From the NCBI GenBank assembly GCA_031370485.1, contig JANMQK010000023.1:1-46880 (forward strand): DNA of 46,880 nt, read 5' to 3'. The notes under the pieces were generated by a model. It searched no databases and was not told the origin of the DNA. It saw nothing but the letters and a program-made list of their open reading frames with translations. Made by a program: the position numbers and the translations under genes. This stretch comes from JANMQK01 sp031370485. GTDB lineage: Bacteria; Acidobacteriota; Polarisedimenticolia; Gp22-AA2. Below, piece by piece: positions 39,456-46,880 of this stretch (within the stretch, counting starts at the first letter, position 1; each line of letters starts with the position of its first letter).

Positions 39456-40224
39456 GGCGGACTCCTTTCGCGGACCCGGGGTTCACCCCGAGCGTGTGCG
39501 CCACACCGGTGCAGTACTTGGAGCAAGCCTGTGGCTTCAGCCGGAAAAGCGTGTTGAGCGACCGCATCCACCGCGGCACCGTGCGGGAGAACTTCACCTC
39601 CATGACCACCCAGTCCCCAATCGGGTATCCGACCCCGTCCTCTTCGTAGATTCCGTCCATCGAGGGGAACGGCTTCACGCGAAGGTGGCGATCCAGGGTG
39701 ATCCTGCTGGTGGGATCGGTCGCGCCGGAATAGGCCTCGCGGTCGTAGGTCACGAGCATCACCGGAAGATAGGCCTTGCGGTAGAACTGGAAGAGGATCC
39801 TGTGCAGCGCCCGCCTCGTCCCCGCGTCCGACGCGAGCCGCCCGAACGCGGGAAGATCCCGGTTGCCCAGGGCCTCGAGATCCTCCTGCTCGAGCGCTAC
39901 CCGGCTCTTGAAATAGTCCAGGCCTCGCTTCCTCTTGATCTCGAAGAAGAACGGCGCGCTGCCCGGGCCGTCGTAGGTCCTGATCCGGTACTTCGAACGG
40001 TCCTGCTGGCCGCCGCACTTGGCCTGGAAGCACTCGAACCCGGGGCTGTCGAAATAGATGCTCCTCACCGTGTAGGAACCTGACGGCGCCCGCCGGGAGT
40101 ACTCGTCCTGCTCCAGCAGGGGGCGCAGGTACGCGACAGCCCGCCGTGCCGTTTCCGGCCGGAGGACGTACTTGAATTCATGCCGGACAGTCGCCCCGAG
40201 GCGCTCGTCTCGAACGGGATTCAT
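39448..40224 (-). CDS. VTC domain polyphosphate polymerase
   Basis: A 258-aa VTC-domain protein; characterised members polymerise ATP gamma-phosphate into polyphosphate inside a beta-barrel tunnel. Tunnel motifs are visible in order: ATVRHEFKYVL near residue 12-22, GSYTVRSIYFDSPGFECFQAK, KYRIRTYDG, FFFEIKRKRG and SRITLDRHLRVK, ending with WVVMEVKFSR. The basic and Glu residues that line the tunnel in yeast Vtc4 (RHEFKY, R.R.Y, EIK.K, MEVK) are conserved, so catalysis is plausible. It begins the leftward group VTC-DUF4956-sat-cysC. The downstream DUF4956 start overlaps its last codons. The ATG at 40224 has no strong ribosome site. Confidence 0.92.
   Translation of the reverse strand: MNPVRDERLGATVRHEFKYVLRPETARRAVAYLRPLLEQDEYSRRAPSGSYTVRSIYFDSPGFECFQAKCGGQQDRSKYRIRTYDGPGSAPFFFEIKRKRGLDYFKSRVALEQEDLEALGNRDLPAFGRLASDAGTRRALHRILFQFYRKAYLPVMLVTYDREAYSGATDPTSRITLDRHLRVKPFPSMDGIYEEDGVGYPIGDWVVMEVKFSRTVPRWMRSLNTLFRLKPQACSKYCTGVAHTLGVNPGSAKGVRHF
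39453..39468 (-). promoter_or_regulatory. Ribosome site that selects an AUU start
   Basis: On the minus strand AAAGGAG (39468-39462), a 6-nt spacer (TCCGCC) and ATT (39455-39453) precede the DUF4956 frame. No ATG, GTG or TTG lies at this spacing in frame. The site falls inside the last codons of the VTC gene. Confidence 0.65.
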
Positions 40225-40376
40225 TGCTGCAGGGCCCTCACCGGCCGGAAGCCTTGCACAGCAAGGCGCGACCCGTCAATACAACGCCGCGGGCGGCAGC
40301 CGCGCCTCTGGAAGAGTTAATGAAATCCACGTATTCTTTCGGCTTCGTCATGAACAACCCGGCGATGGAGGGCCAC

Positions 40377-40994
40377 ATGAAAGCACTTGTCGTGTTCTAT
40401 TCGATGTACGGTCACATCTACAAAATGGCCGAGGCGGTCGCGGAGGGGGCGCGGGAAGTGCGGGGCGCCGTGGCCGAGTTGCGCCGCGTTCCCGAGACGC
40501 TTTCAGCGGCGGTGCTCGAGAAGATGGGCGCCGTCGAGGCGCAGAAGTCGTTCGCCCACGTTCCGGTCGCATCGGTGGATGAGCTGGCCGGGGTGGACGC
40601 GATCATCTTCGGGACGCCCACCCGGTTCGGAAACATGTGCGGGCAGATGCGGCAGTTTCTGGACGCCACCGGACAGCTCTGGCTCAAGGGGTCGCTGGTC
40701 GGGAAGGTGGGGAGTGTCTTCGCCAGCTCGGCCACGCAGCACGGCGGCCAGGAATCGACCATCCTGAGTTTCCACGTCACCCTGCTCCACCAGGGGATGA
40801 TCGTCGTGGGCCTGCCGTACGCCTTCCAGGGTCAGATGCGCATCGACGAGATGACAGGCGGATCGCCCTATGGCGCCACCACCATCACCGGGGGGAAGGG
40901 GGAGCGGATGCCGAGCGAGAACGAGCTTCTGGGGGCCCGCTTCCAGGGACGCCACGTGGCCCAGATCGCCGCGCGGCTCCATCGGGAGGGGTAG
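40377..40994 (+). CDS. wrbA: NAD(P)H:quinone oxidoreductase, WrbA type
   Basis: Flavodoxin-like FMN protein of 205 aa that reduces quinones by two electrons, protecting from semiquinone stress. FMN-binding loops are visible: FYSMYGHIYKMAEAVAEGA at residues 6-24, the family motif GTPTRFGNMCGQMRQFLDA, and ASSATQHGGQES. The C-terminal GGSPYGATTITG is diagnostic of WrbA. The ATG at 40377 with a GGAGGG site fits the family N-terminus; reading upstream to 40224 would add an unrelated sequence. It is divergent from the VTC gene and convergent with the small membrane protein. Confidence 0.96.
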   Translation: MKALVVFYSMYGHIYKMAEAVAEGAREVRGAVAELRRVPETLSAAVLEKMGAVEAQKSFAHVPVASVDELAGVDAIIFGTPTRFGNMCGQMRQFLDATGQLWLKGSLVGKVGSVFASSATQHGGQESTILSFHVTLLHQGMIVVGLPYAFQGQMRIDEMTGGSPYGATTITGGKGERMPSENELLGARFQGRHVAQIAARLHREG

Positions 40995-41012
40995 GCTGTC
41001 GTCCCGGCGGGA

Positions 41013-41282
41013 CTAGTCCTGCTTCTTGGCGGCGTCCTTCATCTGATCGATGTACTTGTCGGCGTTCTGGCCCATCTGTTTCAGGTTGGGCAGGTTCCCC
41101 GAGCGGATCGCGTCCCCGGCCTCTTTCTGCCCATGATCATCGACCTGCCCCGGGGTTCCCGGCTGCAGGGCTTGGGCCGCCGTCGGCATGACCGCCTTCC
41201 AAGCCTTGGTCGCCAGGAACAGCACGATCATCAGGACGACCGCCATCATGACGAATCCGAAACCGCCGCCCGGCTTCTTCAT
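41013..41282 (-). CDS. Small single-TM protein
   Basis: An 89-aa protein, not recognised. A short basic N-terminus (MKKPGGG) precedes one hydrophobic helix (FGFVMMAVVLMIVLFLATKAW, split here by one residue from its flank), followed by about 55 soluble residues with Gln, Lys and Asp (LPNLKQMGQNADKYIDQMKD). The orientation is probably soluble part outside. The ribosome site is weak. Its stop is 18 nt from the convergent wrbA stop; a short GTCCC/GGGAC hairpin lies at 41001-41013. It sits 41 nt downstream of the HEAT-repeat gene and may be its operon partner. Confidence 0.65.
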   Translation of the reverse strand: MKKPGGGFGFVMMAVVLMIVLFLATKAWKAVMPTAAQALQPGTPGQVDDHGQKEAGDAIRSGNLPNLKQMGQNADKYIDQMKDAAKKQD

Positions 41283-41323
41283 TTGGCGAATCTAGGGCGC
41301 CTGGCCATGGGGATCAAGCCGGC

Positions 41324-42229
41324 TCAGCGGGATTCGTTCCACCAGGCCCGCCAGGCGGCCGGGTCCGTGCCGTGCGACACGCCCGTGATGTCCCGAAGCG
41401 CGTGGAAGACGTAATCGCGGGTCGTCCCGTCGAGGCCCGGCTCGTCCATCCAGTTCAGGAGCACGGGGACCGCCCTCATCCGCTGGGCCGTCTCGAACAT
41501 GCCGCTCTGCGCCAGGCTGCAGGCGGCTCGCTCGCGGACGGCCGGCGACGGGTCGTCGTGGAAGATCACGAGAAGCGGCTCGATGAGATCGTCGGTGGCG
41601 ACCAGGGCGAGCCCCTCCACCGCCCAGAAGCGCGCCTGTTCGTCGGGATCGCGCAGGTACGGCAGGAGCGTGTCCTTGACGCGCTCCGTCTCGACCCCGC
41701 GGCTGCCGAGAAGACCGAGGACCCAGAGGGCCGTCGGGATTTCCTCGCGCACATTCCTGGCCCTGTCGATATAGGTGTCGACGGCCTCCGCGGTCTTCGG
41801 AACGTTCCAGGCCGCGAGGTAGATCTCGATTGCCGCCGCCCGGACCCTCAAGTCGTTCGAGTCCATCGCGGACCGCAGCATCCCCGACAGCTCGTCCGTG
41901 TACTGGACATTCCCCGCCCATGCCTCGACATGACTTTCGATCTGCTCGATGGCGCCCTGGTAGTGGTTGGCCGCGCGCGGCAGCAGCCGCAGGACCTGCT
42001 CCTGCGGCGACAGGCCCGGGACCTCCCCGGCCTCGTGGTCCGAGAAGACGGCGGGCGAGGCGGGCAGCGGCTCGCCCCGAAGGCCCACGATGCGAGCGAT
42101 CTCCTCCCAGGCCGCGCGCGCCGTCCCCGGCGACAGGACGACGAGTACCGTCAGCGACAGCGCGAATCCAACCAGCACGGTCCGCGGCTTCGGCGACCAG
42201 CGCGGCGCGACCGGATCCATCGGCTCCAT
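41324..42229 (-). CDS. HEAT-repeat protein, exported or membrane-anchored
   Basis: A 301-aa protein with an N-terminal hydrophobic segment (VLVGFALSLTVLVVLSPGTARA, residues about 16-37) that acts as a signal peptide or anchor. Residues about 95-290 are alpha-helical HEAT/armadillo-like repeats: LRVRAAAIEIYLAAW, PDEQARFWAVEGLALVATDD and SPAVRERAACSLAQSGMF. Such scaffolds bind other proteins; no catalytic motif is visible. The C-terminal segment (ALRDITGVSHGTDPAAWRAW) recalls the end of many bacterial HEAT proteins. The ATG at 42229 follows GGGAGGT. It is divergent from the radical SAM gene. Confidence 0.8.
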   Translation of the reverse strand: MEPMDPVAPRWSPKPRTVLVGFALSLTVLVVLSPGTARAAWEEIARIVGLRGEPLPASPAVFSDHEAGEVPGLSPQEQVLRLLPRAANHYQGAIEQIESHVEAWAGNVQYTDELSGMLRSAMDSNDLRVRAAAIEIYLAAWNVPKTAEAVDTYIDRARNVREEIPTALWVLGLLGSRGVETERVKDTLLPYLRDPDEQARFWAVEGLALVATDDLIEPLLVIFHDDPSPAVRERAACSLAQSGMFETAQRMRAVPVLLNWMDEPGLDGTTRDYVFHALRDITGVSHGTDPAAWRAWWNESR

Positions 42230-42345
42230 GCGGACCTCCCGGCCGAACACCGTGATGCGACTTTCACGGCCCCCGGCCCGCCCATCAATATTGTCCGGGC
42301 ATCGGGAAAACGCCAGCGGATCCGTCCCCCCAACACCCGCATAGG

Positions 42346-42354
42346 TGGTATGAT
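42346..42354 (+). promoter_or_regulatory. Extended -10 element of the radical SAM gene
   Basis: TGGTATGAT is an extended -10 (TGn plus a TATAAT-like hexamer) ending 12 nt before the ATG at 42367. The predicted start near 42361 gives a leader of about 6 nt with no ribosome site. No -35 is visible. Confidence 0.5.
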
Positions 42355-42366
42355 GCGCAACCGAGC

Positions 42367-44304
42367 ATGGACACGTCGCATCCGAGAGTCCTCCTGACCA
42401 GCATCTGCCGCCCCCTCGGCGAGAAGCATGGCGACGGCCCAAGCGTGGGGTACGAGCTGCTGTTCGGCCAGGTGACGCGAGCGCAGGGGCTCTTCAGCCC
42501 GCGCGCCAATCACATCCACTACTCGCTCGAGTACGTGGCCGAGAATCTCGAGGCGCCGACGACGGTGCTGCAGTACCCGACCCGCGCCGAGCTCATCCGC
42601 GAACTGAGACGGGGCTACGACTACGTCGGCGTGTCGTTTATCCTGGCCACGTTCCACCGCATGAAAGAGGTCGTCGCGCTCATCCGAGAGCATGCCCCGG
42701 CGTCGAAAATCGTGCTGGGAGGATACGGGACCGTTCTTTCGGACGATGTCCTCGGGCCGTTCGCCGACCACATCTGCCGGGAGGAGGGGGTCGGCTTCAT
42801 GCGGCGCCTCCTGGGCGAGCCCGCGATCCCGATGCCCTACGGGCACCCGCTGGTCGTCAGCCACCTCAGCGTCTTCGGCAGGGAGGTGTCGCGGACCGGC
42901 ATGGTCTTCGCCGGCCTCGGCTGCCCCAACGGATGCGATTTCTGCTGCACTTCCTATTTCTTCAAACGCAAACATGTCCGTCTGCTGCCGACGGGGCGTG
43001 ACATCTACCGCGTGATCGAGCGGTACCTCGAGATCGAGCCCGGGATGTCCATCGTCATCCTCGACGAGGATTTCCTGCTCAACCGGAAGCGCGCGATGGA
43101 GTTCCGGGACTGCGTCCAGGAAGGGGGGCGCCCGCTGTCGATCTTCGTGTTCGCCAGCGTGCGCGCCATCAGCCAGTACACGGTGCAGGAGATCCTCGAG
43201 ATGGGGATCGACGGCTTCTGGATCGGCTACGAGGGGACCCGGGCCGGCTTCGCCAAGCAGTCGGGACGCCCCGTGGAGGGGCTGTTCAAGGAACTCCGCG
43301 AGAGCGGCGTCGGCATCCTGGCTTCGATGATCGTCGGTCTTCCCTACCAGACGCCGGAGATCATCGAAGAAGAGTTGTCGGGGCTCCTGGCCCTCAAGCC
43401 GGACCTGTCGCAGTTCCTGATCTACGGGCCGACCCCCGGGACCCCCTTCTTCGATCGGATCATGAAGGAGGGGCTGCTGCACCGCGAGCTGGCGGAGGAC
43501 CCGGAGCTGTACTACCGCAAGTGCACGGGGTTCGCGGCGATGGTGGGGCACCCGAAGATGCGACCCGGGGAGATCGAGGCGGCGCAGGACCGCTGCTTCG
43601 AGGAGGATTTCCGGCGGCTCGGGCCCTCCATCTACCGATCCATCGAGACCTGGCTCAACGGATACATCAGGCTGAAGGATTCCCCGAATCCGATTCTGCG
43701 CCGGAAGGCCCTGCGTTTCGCCACCGGGATCCGCCGGACCTATCCCGCCTTTCTCGCGGGGAGGATCCTCGGGCCGGGCCCCGGGGCGCGCGCCCTGATC
43801 GCCGATCTCGAAAGACGTGTCCACCTCACGCTGGGGCGGCCCACCTGGGGCGAGCGGCTCCAGTCGATCGCGGCCTTGGGACTGGCGGCCTGGACGGGAC
43901 TCGCTCTCCGGCTCGGCTTCGAGAAGCACCCGCGGATGATCCGGCACACCTTCAGGATGCCGACGGAGTCGCGTCCCGCGCGCCCCTGGCACCGCCTGGG
44001 GAAAACCGCCCCCGCGACCCACGTTGTGGATGTCGAGTTGCGATCCGAATCGACCGTCTGGGTCCGGGTCAAAGGACAACTGGCCAACACCGGGGCCGAG
44101 AAGCTCGTCGCGGGCCTGCGCGAGGCCCTCAGGCGGACCGAGGACCGGCTGGTCCTGGACCTTCGTGCCCTGCTAGCGTCCGAGCCGAAGGTCATGGAGA
44201 GAATCGCGGCCGGCCTCTCGGCCTACCGCGACCGCGTCCGGGTCGCCATCCCGGTGAGCGGCGAGACGGCCTCCCTGTCCGCCATCTTCTCTCTCTACAA
44301 ATAG
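42367..44304 (+). CDS. B12-binding-like radical SAM protein with C-terminal STAS-like domain
   Basis: A 645-aa protein. Residues about 60-165 resemble a cobalamin-binding Rossmann domain (YVGVSFILATFHRMKEVVAL, KIVLGGYG), but the DxHxxG cobalamin motif is not visible. The radical SAM core follows. Its [4Fe-4S] ligands are Cys186, Cys190 and Cys193 (CPNGCDFC), which matches CxxxCxxC; a fourth Cys follows at once. Later core features are IVILDEDFLLN, GIDGFWIGYEGT and IVGLPYQTPEI. Residues 553-645 form a separate module with STAS-like pattern (VWVRVKGQL, VLDLRALLAS, RVRVAIPVSG). The ATG has no ribosome site and follows an extended -10. Its reaction and substrate are unknown; the STAS assignment is a fold-level inference. 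Confidence 0.85.
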   Translation: MDTSHPRVLLTSICRPLGEKHGDGPSVGYELLFGQVTRAQGLFSPRANHIHYSLEYVAENLEAPTTVLQYPTRAELIRELRRGYDYVGVSFILATFHRMKEVVALIREHAPASKIVLGGYGTVLSDDVLGPFADHICREEGVGFMRRLLGEPAIPMPYGHPLVVSHLSVFGREVSRTGMVFAGLGCPNGCDFCCTSYFFKRKHVRLLPTGRDIYRVIERYLEIEPGMSIVILDEDFLLNRKRAMEFRDCVQEGGRPLSIFVFASVRAISQYTVQEILEMGIDGFWIGYEGTRAGFAKQSGRPVEGLFKELRESGVGILASMIVGLPYQTPEIIEEELSGLLALKPDLSQFLIYGPTPGTPFFDRIMKEGLLHRELAEDPELYYRKCTGFAAMVGHPKMRPGEIEAAQDRCFEEDFRRLGPSIYRSIETWLNGYIRLKDSPNPILRRKALRFATGIRRTYPAFLAGRILGPGPGARALIADLERRVHLTLGRPTWGERLQSIAALGLAAWTGLALRLGFEKHPRMIRHTFRMPTESRPARPWHRLGKTAPATHVVDVELRSESTVWVRVKGQLANTGAEKLVAGLREALRRTEDRLVLDLRALLASEPKVMERIAAGLSAYRDRVRVAIPVSGETASLSAIFSLYK

Positions 44305-44326
44305 CGCTTCGCGCGGAGCGGCTGGT

Positions 44327-45721
44327 TCAGAAGTACCGGGCCAGGGCGAAGGATCTATCCTGACCGACCTCCCTCGTCAGAATGAGGAATCCCGCGGCGA
44401 CCAGCCGGCCGTCCGGCTGCAGCGCCAGGGCCTGGGCCCCGGCGGCGAACTGCACGAGCTGGCTGGGCTTCTTGAACGGAGAGAAACCGGTCGTTGTCCT
44501 GCCGCTCTTGCCGAATTTGGGGTCGAGCTTGCCCTTGGGGGTGAATCGGGCGAGGGCGAAGGATCGTTCCGTGTGGCCCGGTTTGTAGGTAGACCCGGCG
44601 GCCACGATGTTGCCGTCGGGTTGCAGGAGCAGGGCGCCCGGGGAGTCCTCGCCGTCGTCGAAGTCGGTCTCGACACTGCCGTGATTCCCGAAAAACGGAT
44701 CGACGCTGCCGTCGGGGTTGAACCGGGTTAGGAGGAAATCGGACTTCTTGTGCTGGATGGCCCCGAGGACCACGAATCGGCCGTCGGCCTGCAGGACGAC
44801 CCCGTCGCCCGGCCCCTCGAAATCGGTGACGACGATGCCGTCCATCCCGAACGCCGCGTCGAGGCTGCCGTCCGGAGTGAAGCCGACGAGCGCGAACCGG
44901 CCGCCGAATGTGGCCGCCGCGAGGCACCCTCCGCCCGGCCCCACAAAGAGGGCGGTCGCGCCACCCGCCGCGGCAAGGGTGACGACACCTCCCGTCCCAA
45001 AGTTCGGGTCGAGGCTGCCGTCGGGCTCATAGCGGGCCAGCGCCAGACTCCCGCCCGCCCCTCCAGCCGCCACGATCCGCCCGTCCGGCTGCAGCAGGAG
45101 TGCGGCGGCGCTGTCGTCGGCGCCCGAAAGGTCCATCCGGACGCTGCCGACATTTCCGAATCCTAGATCCGGGCTGCCGTCCGGGTTGAAACGGGAAAGG
45201 GAGAAGTCGACCGTCCTCAGGCCACGGCTTCCGCCCCGTACAGACCCGGCGGTCAGGATCCTGCCGTCAGGTTGCACGAGAAGAGCGTTGAGCTGGCTGA
45301 AGGTGGGTTCAGGGGCGCCGGGCGCAGCAGGCGATACGAGTCCGCCCAGGCCGAACCCGGCATCCAGGGTCCCATCGGCATTGTAGCGGGCCAGGTCGAT
45401 CAGACCGGAGCCCGATCCTCCCGCCACGATCTTCCCGTCCGGCTGCAGCGCGACGGCGGCCACCTCGGCGTCCTGCCTCAGGGTCGGCGGAACGTTCGAG
45501 GGGAAGGTGGTCGAGACCAGCCCCCCCTGCCCGAACCCGTCGTCGAGAATCCCCTGCCGCGGCGCTTTCCCGGCGAGGGTCACCCCTCCCCTGCCACCCA
45601 CCTCGTCGAGCGCCCCCTGCGCCCCGGCTGCGGGCAACATCATGATCAAGACTGCCGCGATCACGACGAGCCGCGTCATTTCAACGGCCGTACGTACGTC
45701 CACACGCGATTGGTTTTTCAT
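44327..45721 (-). CDS. Exported delta-60 repeat protein
   Basis: A 464-aa secreted protein with a signal peptide (VVIAAVLIMMLPAAGAQG, near residues 14-31). It is composed of about seven delta-60 repeats of 50-60 residues, each with a LQPDGKIVAGG-like turn followed by ARYNADGTLDAGFG or LTRFNPDGSVDPFFG. The pattern predicts a beta-propeller-like surface or periplasmic protein; such proteins are common in Myxococcota, Bacteroidota and Acidobacteriota with no known enzyme activity. The ATG at 45721 has a GGGAGGG ribosome site. Its stop lies 22 nt from the convergent radical SAM gene. Confidence 0.88.
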   Translation of the reverse strand: MKNQSRVDVRTAVEMTRLVVIAAVLIMMLPAAGAQGALDEVGGRGGVTLAGKAPRQGILDDGFGQGGLVSTTFPSNVPPTLRQDAEVAAVALQPDGKIVAGGSGSGLIDLARYNADGTLDAGFGLGGLVSPAAPGAPEPTFSQLNALLVQPDGRILTAGSVRGGSRGLRTVDFSLSRFNPDGSPDLGFGNVGSVRMDLSGADDSAAALLLQPDGRIVAAGGAGGSLALARYEPDGSLDPNFGTGGVVTLAAAGGATALFVGPGGGCLAAATFGGRFALVGFTPDGSLDAAFGMDGIVVTDFEGPGDGVVLQADGRFVVLGAIQHKKSDFLLTRFNPDGSVDPFFGNHGSVETDFDDGEDSPGALLLQPDGNIVAAGSTYKPGHTERSFALARFTPKGKLDPKFGKSGRTTTGFSPFKKPSQLVQFAAGAQALALQPDGRLVAAGFLILTREVGQDRSFALARYF

Positions 45722-45890
45722 ACCGAGTCCCTCCCGACTCGAAGTGACATGAAGCGGCGGACCCTGCCAATGTCCCTGGAAGCCCTGGTTCCTGACATAC
45801 CTGTACGACCGGCCGGACCTGCCGTCAAGCGGAATGCGGCCCAGGCCCGGGCCGGACGACCGGCCGGTCAGCGAGCGGTCTTCAGGGTCC

Positions 45891-46880
45891 TCAGCGCGGG
45901 CCCGGGCTGGGGGCGACGGTCTGCTTCGGCCCGATGATCGGGCCGTCCCCCACCACCACGTAGCCGGGAGGGGCCGTTCCGTGGCTCATGCAGTAGGCCC
46001 TGGCGGACGAGGCCTGCGCCAGGACGGAGTCGATGTCCGCCTTCGACTGGCTGTGGGGAACGACGACCGTGACGCAATCGAACCCCTGCGTGCCCGAGCC
46101 GTTCCTTGCAGTGCCGATGACCAGGTAGACCCTGCCGTCGGCGTCCCCTTTTCGCTCGGACCTCAGGAGGAGCGTCCCGAGGGCGATCTGCTTGGCGTCG
46201 GGAGAGAAATTGCCGTCCCCGGTCTCCGTCTCGTCGTCCTCGTCGGCGAAAACCGAAACCCCCACCGGCGTGTTGAGGGCGCAGGGGTCGGTGGCCGAGC
46301 CGGCAAGCCCCACATTGATCAGGTTGTGATTGGGCGGCCAGAGCAGCGTGTTGTTCGCCCTCAGGTTCACCGTCGGGGGTGTCGACTGCTCGACGGTCAC
46401 GCGGAACGAGCAGGACTCGCCTCCGGCCGCGGTGCAGACCACGGTTGTCGTTCCGGCGGGGAAGGTGGCCCCCGAGGCATCGGTGCAGGTGACCGTGCCG
46501 CAACAGGGCCCTGCCACGGGAGGAGGGTAGGTCACGGAGGCGCTGCAGCGTCCCGGTTCGGCCGGCACGGAGACGTCCCCCGGGCAGCTGAGGGCGCAGT
46601 CCCCACCGGAGACATCGAGCGTCGTGACGAAGAGATCCCAGTCGTCGATCGAGCCGCGGTTCCCGGCCGCGTCGACCGAGACGGTCAGGGTCCAGATGCC
46701 ATTCGGGTCCTCGCCGTTGAACGCCGCCATGGCCTCTTCCGGGACGAGCGCCGGCGCAGGCCTGTTCCTCAGGAAGACGCGGTCGGTCACGAGGCCGGGG
46801 TCGTCAGGGTAGGGAACCTGGCCCGCGGGGTCGGCCTTGTCGAACCAGTCCGTGTCGTTGAAGCCGTCGTTGACGGAATC
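45891..46880 (-). CDS. Exported protein with P-domain and HYR domain (5' part beyond window)
   Basis: The frame is open to the right edge, so the N-terminus and probably further domains are missing; 329 codons are visible. The visible start includes part of a proprotein-convertase P-domain (FNGEDPNGIWTLTVSVDAAG, SIDDWDLFV). An HYR-type Ig domain follows (CALSCPGDVSVPAEPGRCSA, FPAGTTTVVCTAAGG). The last about 150 residues carry LLWPPNHNLINVGL and LGTLLLRSERKGDADGRVYL, a module often seen after HYR domains in secreted bacterial proteins. P-domains commonly end secreted proteases, so a peptidase upstream is possible but not visible. The stop is a TGA at 45891. No terminator is obvious in the 169 nt before the delta-60 gene. 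Confidence 0.85.
   Translation of the reverse strand, partial: DSVNDGFNDTDWFDKADPAGQVPYPDDPGLVTDRVFLRNRPAPALVPEEAMAAFNGEDPNGIWTLTVSVDAAGNRGSIDDWDLFVTTLDVSGGDCALSCPGDVSVPAEPGRCSASVTYPPPVAGPCCGTVTCTDASGATFPAGTTTVVCTAAGGESCSFRVTVEQSTPPTVNLRANNTLLWPPNHNLINVGLAGSATDPCALNTPVGVSVFADEDDETETGDGNFSPDAKQIALGTLLLRSERKGDADGRVYLVIGTARNGSGTQGFDCVTVVVPHSQSKADIDSVLAQASSARAYCMSHGTAPPGYVVVGDGPIIGPKQTVAPSPGPR

Noticed and set aside
41001..41013. Hairpin between wrbA and the small membrane protein as terminator
   Set aside because: The stem is only 5 bp with no T-tract and it reaches the stop codon of the neighbouring gene.

Overview
This is a 46.9 kb stretch of GC-rich bacterial chromosome with about 31 protein genes. 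I see no rRNA, tRNA, CRISPR array, prophage or insertion sequence. The signs point to a Gram-negative-type, probably uncultured soil or sediment bacterium. They are long exported proteins with MopE, HYR, P-domain, delta-60 and CotH modules, a Tricorn-type protease, paired AlkP-superfamily enzymes of the COG3379 type, and an ArgR-led arginine operon. Acidobacteriota (Thermoanaerobaculia/Polarisedimenticolia-like) or a neighbouring phylum is my best guess. It is an inference, because no marker gene is present.

Layout. 1-5.5 kb: an S9 peptidase cut by the left edge, an OsmC peroxidase, a secreted protein built of 27-residue repeats, and a TMTC-like membrane glycosyltransferase with TPRs. 5.5-15.4 kb: a leftward operon argR-argC-argB-argD-argG-argH-argA(short NAGS)-argJ, joined almost entirely by 4-nt stop/start overlaps. 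It runs on into a polytopic membrane protein and a small Cys-rich protein. A sigma70-like promoter with two ARG-box-like sites sits upstream of argR. argF is absent. 15.5-20.3 kb: a rightward group of Tricorn-type protease, YihY/BrkB membrane protein and exported chalcone-isomerase-like protein. 20.3-21.2 kb: a single-gene unit for a secreted, eight-cysteine protein with its own promoter and intrinsic terminator.

21.3-28.2 kb: two leftward surface-protein genes, a beta-helix/MopE-repeat giant followed by a CotH-kinase/lamin-tail protein. 28.6-31.7 kb: a phytoene-desaturase-like oxidoreductase, a 34-codon methyltransferase remnant, rnhB with an altered GRG motif, and a convergent sulfotransferase. 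31.8-37.0 kb: two COG3379 AlkP-superfamily proteins, a small RHH-like protein and a three-TM protein with Oxa1/EMC3-like topology, apparently one operon. 37.0-40.2 kb (leftward): VTC polyphosphate polymerase, DUF4956 membrane protein (apparent AUU start) and a Sat-CysC fusion making PAPS. 40.4-46.9 kb: WrbA, a small membrane protein, a HEAT-repeat protein, a radical SAM protein with a C-terminal STAS-like domain, a delta-60 repeat protein, and a P-domain/HYR exported protein cut by the right edge.

Links between genes. The arginine genes form one co-regulated pathway unit. The Sat-CysC fusion makes the donor that the nearby sulfotransferase would use. The VTC and DUF4956 genes belong to a module often seen with CotH proteins, one of which lies 15 kb away. 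Three rightward genes lack a Shine-Dalgarno sequence and carry a TATNAT element 12-20 nt before the start codon, suggesting leaderless or very short-leader transcripts.
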